Positions 7,183-11,103 of a stretch of DNA of 11,103 nt are shown one piece after another; positions within the stretch are counted from its first letter, which is position 1, and each line of letters opens with the position of its first letter. The stretch is from Hyphomicrobiales bacterium (GTDB lineage: Bacteria > Pseudomonadota > Alphaproteobacteria > Rhizobiales > JAJFHB01): positions 1 to 11,103 of the forward strand of contig JAJFHB010000542.1 in NCBI GenBank assembly GCA_021775795.1, in the 5' to 3' direction. The notes below the pieces were generated by a model that ran no database searches, was not told the origin of the DNA, and saw only the letters and a list, made by a program, of their open reading frames with translations. The position numbers and the translations under genes are program-made.

Positions 7183-7199
7183 GTATCCTATGGAGATAC
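7183..7199. promoter_or_regulatory. Second dyad overlapping the hxlR-type gene ribosome site
   Basis: GTATC and GATAC are separated by seven bases (CTATGGA) and end one base before the ATG. They overlap the GGAG that serves as ribosome-binding site. A repressor bound here would block its own gene, or the short hairpin could lower initiation. Weak evidence: the arms are only five bases. Confidence 0.3.
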
Positions 7200-7200
7200 C

Positions 7201-7521
7201 ATGAGATTCGAACGTTATGATTGCTCACGCGGCTGCCCCGTTGAGGCGGCGCTTGAGCGTATTGGCGGGAAGTGGAAGGGCGTGGCGCTCTATCATTTGC
7301 TCGAAGGCACCAAGAGATACAACGAACTCAAGAGAGACGTCGGGGCCGTCACTCAACGCATGTTGACCAAACAACTCAGAGAGTTGGAAAGTGATGGTCT
7401 GATCGTGCGCAAGGTTTTTCCGGTGGTCCCGCCGCATGTCGAATACAGCCTGAGCGAAAAAGGCAGGACTCTAGAGCCAATCCTGTTGGCCCTCAGGGAC
7501 TGGGGAGAGAGTCACGGCTGA
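7201..7521 (+). CDS. HxlR-family transcriptional regulator
   Basis: The 106-residue winged-helix protein has the HxlR hallmarks: [20 protein letters not shown] near residue 12, [20 protein letters not shown] near 39, [15 protein letters not shown] near 57, and [21 protein letters not shown] lies a few bases before the ATG. Two N-terminal cysteines, Cys8 and Cys12 (DCSRGCP), sit where several HxlR/DUF24 members (YodB, HypR, QorR) use cysteine to sense quinones, diamide or other electrophiles. It is divergent from the ABM-DUF1330-SDR genes, whose likely products handle quinols or carbonyls. Repression of that set, relieved by thiol modification, is a reasonable inference. Confidence 0.92.
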   Translation: MRFERYDCSRGCPVEAALERIGGKWKGVALYHLLEGTKRYNELKRDVGAVTQRMLTKQLRELESDGLIVRKVFPVVPPHVEYSLSEKGRTLEPILLALRDWGESHG

Positions 7522-7531
7522 AAACTCAGCC
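7516..7531. terminator. Small hairpin at the end of the HxlR gene
   Basis: GGCTGA, AAAC, TCAGCC forms a perfect 6-bp stem with a four-base loop that includes the stop codon. No T-run follows on the plus strand. It lies in the 44-base gap between converging genes, where a weak bidirectional end would be useful, but it could be chance. Confidence 0.25.
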
Positions 7532-7565
7532 ATCACCTCACCCCAAACACTCCCTGCTTTGTGTT

Positions 7566-8444
7566 CTAGCCTACCGGGTTTTTGCCGGTGATGACCCAGG
7601 ATGAGCTGTCCATGACAACGCCGTCTTCCGACAGGGTCTGGGCATTGATGGCGTCCGTCAGGGCGGCTTCAATCTCGGCGCGGCGGCTTTCCGCCTCATC
7701 GCCTGCCTCACGGAAGACTTCTCCCGCAGGGCCGATGGCAAGCTGGAAGTTGATGGCGTCCTGAACATCGTTGCCAACAAGAACTTCCGCATCAACCCGC
7801 TGAAACTCTATGGCCTCATAGCCCGCCGCCTTCATCATGCCGCGGACCATCTCTTCATTGGCCATGGAAAAAGGTCCCGGACCACAGGTCTGGGCATCCT
7901 CGCCGGGGGCTGGCAGAAACTTCAACACAACATCCTTGGCCATGGAGAGCCACGGGTTGTCGGCACGGTTGCGCCAGACAATGTGAACCATTGTGCCGCC
8001 GGGCTTCAGCGCCAGACGCATGTTCCGCATTGCCGCCACCGGGTTGGTGAAGAACATGGTGCCGAAGCGCGCAAAGACGAAATCATATTCGTTCACCGGC
8101 AGGGCGATTTCCGCATCACCGCGCTGGAAGGAAATGTTCGACACGCCGCGTTCCACGGCATCATTGCGGGCGTAGTCCAAAAACACATCACAGCAATCAA
8201 TGCCGACGACTTCGCCTTCCGGGCCCACCAGGTTGGCCAGCTTGATGGCGGTGTCACCAAAGCCACAGCCCACATCAAGGACGCGGTCACCCTTCTTGAC
8301 GGGCAGTGTGGGAAACACGGCTTCGCTATGCTTCGTCAGGCCATCCACAAGCACATGCTTGAAGCGCACAAACTTCGGCGCGAGCACCTCGTTCCAGAAT
8401 TTTACGAAGTCGGTGTCTTCCATTACAGGCGCTGCATTGCTCAT
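7566..8444 (-). CDS. SAM-dependent class I methyltransferase
   Basis: The 292-residue protein carries a class I methyltransferase domain. Motif I is RVLDVGCGFGDTA (residues 54-66), the strand-2 acidic residue is Asp83 (GIDCCD), motif II is RGDAEIALP (Asp110), and strand 4 is YDFVFARFGTMFF. LKPGG (146-150) and IVWRNRADNPWL follow. The fold resembles UbiE/methyltransferase-25 proteins that methylate small molecules. The C-terminal 120 residues are a less typical acidic extension that may cap the substrate pocket. GGAG lies seven bases before the ATG. The gene stands alone, converging with the HxlR gene and divergent from the membrane protein gene 249 bases away. No substrate can be given. Confidence 0.88.
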   Translation of the reverse strand: MSNAAPVMEDTDFVKFWNEVLAPKFVRFKHVLVDGLTKHSEAVFPTLPVKKGDRVLDVGCGFGDTAIKLANLVGPEGEVVGIDCCDVFLDYARNDAVERGVSNISFQRGDAEIALPVNEYDFVFARFGTMFFTNPVAAMRNMRLALKPGGTMVHIVWRNRADNPWLSMAKDVVLKFLPAPGEDAQTCGPGPFSMANEEMVRGMMKAAGYEAIEFQRVDAEVLVGNDVQDAINFQLAIGPAGEVFREAGDEAESRRAEIEAALTDAINAQTLSEDGVVMDSSSWVITGKNPVG

Positions 8445-8622
8445 CTTTTTGCTCCAGGGTCACGGACAGGGTTTTGTCGATGCGGGCAGGGATGTCGCAG
8501 CAATGATAACCTCTTCGACACAAAGAGACCAGTTGCCGGCGCGTTCGCCTACCCTATGCCGCTCATTTACAGGGCCATTGTATCTGCAATATTTCTGGGA
8601 GCCCATGTTTGTGCTTCAATTG

Positions 8623-8683
8623 TTTCAGACAGATGCGGCATTCATGTCAGAATGCGTGGCGTGACTGCCACATCTGTTTGAAA
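8623..8683 (+). promoter_or_regulatory. Candidate structured RNA leader: three-way junction before the membrane protein gene
   Basis: On the plus strand, 8623-8635 (TTTCAGACAGATG) pairs fully with 8671-8683 (CATCTGTTTGAAA), 13 pairs of which one is G-U. Inside are two hairpins: GCATTC/GAATGC (8638-8655, loop ATGTCA) and TGGC/GCCA (8657-8670, loop GTGACT). The loops contain GTCA and TGAC, which are complementary. The start codon follows ten bases after the outer stem, and the only ribosome-site-like sequence (GAAAG, 8680-8684) lies almost wholly in its 3' arm. This is the layout of a translation-controlling leader. The wobble pair makes the stem perfect only as plus-strand RNA. I recognise no known riboswitch class. 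The rest of the 249-base gap shows no gene. Confidence 0.45.
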
Positions 8684-8693
8684 GTGCTTTGCA

Positions 8694-9107
8694 ATGAACA
8701 AGGCTGTGAATCCGCTTCTGACCATCACTGAAGCTGGCATGCTGGCCTATTGGCTCTTCGCTGCACTGGTTGCGCTCGAAGCGATCGACGTGCCACCTCA
8801 ATACATGTACTCGGACCATCAAAACCCGCTGATCGTGACCTGGAACTGGTCGTTCTTTCCAATTGATGTGTTGTTTGCCCTGTCTGGGCTGGCATCAAGG
8901 TTTCTTGCAATGTCTGTCTGGAAGAGAGAGTTCCTCACCGTTGTTTCGCTGTCGTTGATGTTCTGCGCCGGGCTGATGGCCATTTCCTTCTGGGCAATCC
9001 AGCAGACGTTTGATCCATTCTGGTGGGGTATGAATTTCTGGCTCATCATACTGTCATTTATGGTGTTGACCTTGAAGTTCAGACAGCCAAAATCAGTGTC
9101 AGGCTAA
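8694..9107 (+). CDS. Small integral membrane protein, DUF5360/YvaD-like
   Basis: The 137-residue protein has four predicted membrane helices at about 9-31, 50-73, 80-104 and 110-127. A short polar C-terminus is rich in Lys, Arg and Ser. The segment NWSFFPIDVLFALSGL at residues 51-66 resembles the DUF5360 (YvaD) family as I recall it; this family assignment is from memory and moderate. Function is unknown. No strong Shine-Dalgarno is present; GAAAG nine bases before the ATG is partly buried in an upstream stem. A ferritin-like gene follows 39 bases downstream on the same strand, so the two may be co-transcribed. Confidence 0.75.
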   Translation: MNKAVNPLLTITEAGMLAYWLFAALVALEAIDVPPQYMYSDHQNPLIVTWNWSFFPIDVLFALSGLASRFLAMSVWKREFLTVVSLSLMFCAGLMAISFWAIQQTFDPFWWGMNFWLIILSFMVLTLKFRQPKSVSG

Positions 9108-9146
9108 GCAACTGAAATCTGCTCCATAGAATCCGAGATCGAGAGA

Positions 9147-9635
9147 ATGACCATGGCTGAAGACGACCCCTACCGTAAAACCCTGCTGCTTTATTACGAG
9201 GAAGAGGTCATGGGCGAAGTGTATTTTTCGGAACTGGCGAAACACTTCGAGGAAGAGGGCGCGGCAGAAAAACTAAAACTGCTGGCCGCTGTCGAGGGGC
9301 ACGCCGCAAAGGTCGTGAAACCTCTGCTCGAGCGACATGGGCTGGTGCCCCGTGAAGATAAAGAACTGAAGGCTCTGGGCGCTTCGCATGTCTCCGCCCA
9401 TCGCGACCTCTCATGGAAGGACTTCGTCACCTATATGGTCGAGCGCTATCCAGCGTATATCGATGATTTTGAAGGGCTTGAAAGCCTGGCGCCAGAAGAA
9501 GACCTTCCCCGGCTCAAGTTCCTCACCGAGCATGAGCACGCAGCCATAGACTTCGCCAACCGGGAACTTGAAGGCCAGCCGGACAGCATTGCGCCGCTGG
9601 TGGCCTATATGGAAGATCCGGGACCGGTTGCCTGA
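9147..9635 (+). CDS. Ferritin-like helical protein
   Basis: The 162-residue product is nearly all helical and acidic, with the two-fold pattern of ferritin/rubrerythrin-like four-helix bundles. YYEEEVMGEVYFSELAKHFE (16-35) is paired with LLAAVEGHAAKVV (45-57), and YIDDFEGLESL (104-114) is paired with FLTEHEHAAIDFANRE (125-140). The second half has a standard ExxH metal ligand motif (Glu128, His131). In the first half the equivalent reads VEGH, so the usual glutamate three residues before the histidine is missing. A di-metal site may be altered or absent. No signal peptide is visible, so it is probably cytoplasmic. A second ATG at 9153 is better spaced from GAGAG and may be the true start. It could oxidise a small substrate, store metal or be structural; none can be chosen. 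Confidence 0.65.
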   Translation: MTMAEDDPYRKTLLLYYEEEVMGEVYFSELAKHFEEEGAAEKLKLLAAVEGHAAKVVKPLLERHGLVPREDKELKALGASHVSAHRDLSWKDFVTYMVERYPAYIDDFEGLESLAPEEDLPRLKFLTEHEHAAIDFANRELEGQPDSIAPLVAYMEDPGPVA

Positions 9636-9668
9636 TACATTGCACCTGAATTGGCGAAAGGATCACCA

Positions 9669-10133
9669 GTGCCTGAAGCACCTCCATCCGCTCAGGACGG
9701 TATCAGTATCTGCCGGGTGACGCTGGAGAATGCCCATGTGCTCAACGCTGTTGCCGATGACATCTTTGATCATGAGATTTCGCAGACGTATCTGCAGGCT
9801 TACCTCTTAGCACCTGGTCACGCGCTTTTCGACAGCCTGAGTTTGGGCGTCGTCGTCGGCCAGATCCGCGGCATGACGCAGTTCCATCCCGACAAGCCAG
9901 GCGAACTCTACATTGACAATCTTGGTGTTGCGCAATCACACCGCAGACACGGCATCGCCCGGCGCCTGGTCCGTGCCCTTGTGGAATGGGGCGCCGGAGA
10001 GAAGTGCGAGACTGTCTGGGTCGCCACTGAGCCTGACTGCAAAGTGGCCCGGGCCTTCTATGCGGCCATGGGTTTCGAGAAGGATGAGGCACTGGTCTAT
10101 TCAGGCCCCCTTTCCCTATCGAGACCAGGTTGA
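9669..10133 (+). CDS. GNAT family N-acetyltransferase
   Basis: This is an acetyl-CoA-dependent acetyltransferase of about 154 residues. The core is LYIDNLGVAQSHRRHGIARR, with the acetyl-CoA-binding RRHGIA at residues 92-97, followed by VWVATEPDCKVARAFYAAMG and the C-terminal GFEKDEALVY. I chose GTG at 9669 because AAAGGA lies six bases upstream. An in-frame TTG at 9651 has no ribosome site. The general layout resembles AAC(3)-I-like and related small acetyltransferases common in environmental bacteria, but the similarity is not enough to claim drug modification. It starts 33 bases after the ferritin-like gene on the same strand. Substrate unknown. Confidence 0.88.
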   Translation: MPEAPPSAQDGISICRVTLENAHVLNAVADDIFDHEISQTYLQAYLLAPGHALFDSLSLGVVVGQIRGMTQFHPDKPGELYIDNLGVAQSHRRHGIARRLVRALVEWGAGEKCETVWVATEPDCKVARAFYAAMGFEKDEALVYSGPLSLSRPG

Positions 10134-10151
10134 GGAGGGTCGCGCCGTTTC

Positions 10152-10229
10152 TTGTTTGTGATAGTTTGCAGCAGGCAGTGCGATTCACACGGAAACTGTG
10201 CACATCGATGCTGCAAACCGGACAAACAA
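10152..10229 (+). promoter_or_regulatory. Long two-part dyad in the leader of the alpha/beta hydrolase gene
   Basis: GTTTGCAGCA (10164-10173) and TGCTGCAAAC (10209-10218) form a perfect 10-bp inverted repeat. It is flanked by a second perfect pair, TTGTTTG (10152-10158) and CAAACAA (10223-10229), with an internal loop of five and four bases. The apical part has short further pairings, including the palindrome TGTGCACA (10197-10204). The element fills most of the 124-base gap after the GNAT gene and ends 28 bases before the hydrolase ATG. No T-run follows. It may be an operator for a dimeric regulator, a leader RNA fold, or a transcript-end stem. Confidence 0.45.
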
Positions 10230-10257
10230 AACAGTTAAATGGAAGAGGCAGAAACGC

Positions 10258-11103
10258 ATGGGTCTATCCAATGTCAACGGCGTCGATATTGAGTGGAGCC
10301 TGATCGGTGCCAAAGATGCCCCCGTCATCCTCATGACCCGCGGCCTTGGCACCCAGCTCATCGACTGGCCCTTGAGCTTGTGCGCGCACCTGCTGCGCAG
10401 CAGCTTCAGCATCATTCTCTATGACAATCGCGATGCGGGCCTGAGCCAGAAGTTCGGTGATTGCGATGTTCCCTACGTGCGCGTCAACGGCAACCCGGCG
10501 CCCGAAATCGAAGCGGATTACACCCTGTTCGACATGGCGGCCGATTCGGTTGCCCTTCTCGATCATCTGGAAATAAAACAGGCACATATTCTGGGCAATT
10601 CAATGGGCGGCATGATTTCCCAGATCATTGCGGCCAAGTATCCTGAGCGCTGCAAAAGCCTGATTTCGATCATGTCATCTGCCGGTGAAGACGGACCGGT
10701 GACAGAAGACGAAACTGTCTGGAAGGCGCTGATCGAGCCCGGCCCGCCAGCAGACGATGAAGAGGCGATTGCAGACAAGTGGGTGCGCGATGCTGTCCTG
10801 TTTGAAAGCAGAACTTATCCCCCTGATGAAGAGGACATCCGTGACTTTGCGGCAAGGTCGATCGAGCGCTGTTATTGCCCGCGCGGCACCATGCGGCAGC
10901 TCGCAGCGGTGCGCGCCAGCACCGGTCGGCAGGAACTTCTTCCCCTCATCAAATGTCCGGCCCTTGTCATTCACGGCGATGAGGACCGGCTGATCCCGCC
11001 GTCTTCAGGCGAACGGGCAGCCGAACTCATACCTGACGCCACCTTCGCACTCATCGAGGGCATGGCGCATGACCTGACGGAACCCTTGATGAAACAGATC
11101 TCC
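10258..11103 (+). CDS. Alpha/beta hydrolase, C-terminus cut by window edge
   Basis: The visible 282 residues form an alpha/beta-hydrolase fold enzyme. The nucleophile elbow is ILGNSMGGM (Ser115), the acid is in GDEDRLIP (Asp243), and the base is in GMAHDL (His271). This is a complete Ser-Asp-His triad in normal order. The oxyanion segment reads MTRGLGTQLIDW, where many relatives have HG in place of RG, and YDNRDAGLS follows strand 4. This set of motifs resembles esterases of the aclacinomycin-methylesterase-like group, but the substrate is unknown. GGAAGAGG lies about nine bases before the ATG. Probably only 10-20 residues are missing at the right edge. A cap domain between about 142 and 230 is acidic. 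Confidence 0.9.
   Translation, partial: MGLSNVNGVDIEWSLIGAKDAPVILMTRGLGTQLIDWPLSLCAHLLRSSFSIILYDNRDAGLSQKFGDCDVPYVRVNGNPAPEIEADYTLFDMAADSVALLDHLEIKQAHILGNSMGGMISQIIAAKYPERCKSLISIMSSAGEDGPVTEDETVWKALIEPGPPADDEEAIADKWVRDAVLFESRTYPPDEEDIRDFAARSIERCYCPRGTMRQLAAVRASTGRQELLPLIKCPALVIHGDEDRLIPPSSGERAAELIPDATFALIEGMAHDLTEPLMKQIS

Noticed and set aside
8472..8520. Possible inverted repeat around TTGTCGA and TCGACA upstream of the methyltransferase
   Set aside because: The arms match over only five to six bases and need a bulge; not distinguishable from chance.
7983..8681. 232-codon plus-strand open frame opposite the methyltransferase
   Set aside because: It covers the methyltransferase motif I and the structured leader, has no domain pattern, and ends inside the dyad region.
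8623..8683. tRNA or purine riboswitch as explanation for the three-way junction
   Set aside because: No tRNA arms or T-loop consensus, and the junction bases conserved in purine riboswitches are not present.
9669..10133. Aminoglycoside resistance gene
   Set aside because: General GNAT layout similarity to AAC(3)-I is not specific; no resistance context such as an integron or mobile element is present.

Overview
The window looks like chromosomal DNA of a free-living, probably marine or soil, alphaproteobacterium. The reasons are moderately GC-rich coding sequence with GC-rich third positions, a complete set of TRAP transporter subunits of the TakP/FcbT kind, a Tat-like leader on the binding protein, and gene types common in Rhizobiales/Rhodobacterales. 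The organism call is an inference. No tRNA, rRNA, CRISPR array, insertion sequence or prophage gene was seen.

Left part (1-5416, all minus strand): a LysR-type regulator is followed by a MIO-type aromatic amino acid lyase of the histidine/phenylalanine ammonia-lyase family, then the three subunits of a TRAP transporter (binding protein, small permease, large permease). The large permease runs off the left edge. The order regulator, lyase, dctP, dctQ, dctM with tight spacing suggests one uptake-and-deamination unit for an amino acid or related carboxylate. The lyase is atypical: its cofactor-forming triad reads Ala-Cys-Gly instead of Ala-Ser-Gly, and two usually conserved active-site residues (Gln and Tyr in the QDxYSLR motif) are Arg and Leu. 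No other histidine-degradation gene (hutU, hutI, hutG) is present, so histidine should not be assumed as substrate.

Middle part (5531-7521): a minus-strand set of three small-molecule/redox genes (ABM-fold monooxygenase-like protein, DUF1330 protein, short-chain dehydrogenase) is divergent from a plus-strand HxlR-family regulator with two N-terminal cysteines. The shared 109-base intergenic region holds two dyads, which suggests a local electrophile- or quinone-responsive switch.

Right part (7566-11103): a minus-strand SAM-dependent methyltransferase is divergent from a plus-strand series: a four-helix membrane protein resembling the YvaD/DUF5360 family, a ferritin-like helical protein, a GNAT acetyltransferase, and an alpha/beta hydrolase cut by the right edge. 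Two leaders here carry strong secondary structure. One, just before the membrane protein gene, can fold as a compact three-way junction whose two hairpin loops are complementary. The other, before the hydrolase, is a long two-part dyad. These, with the cysteine-containing lyase, are the most interesting items in the window.
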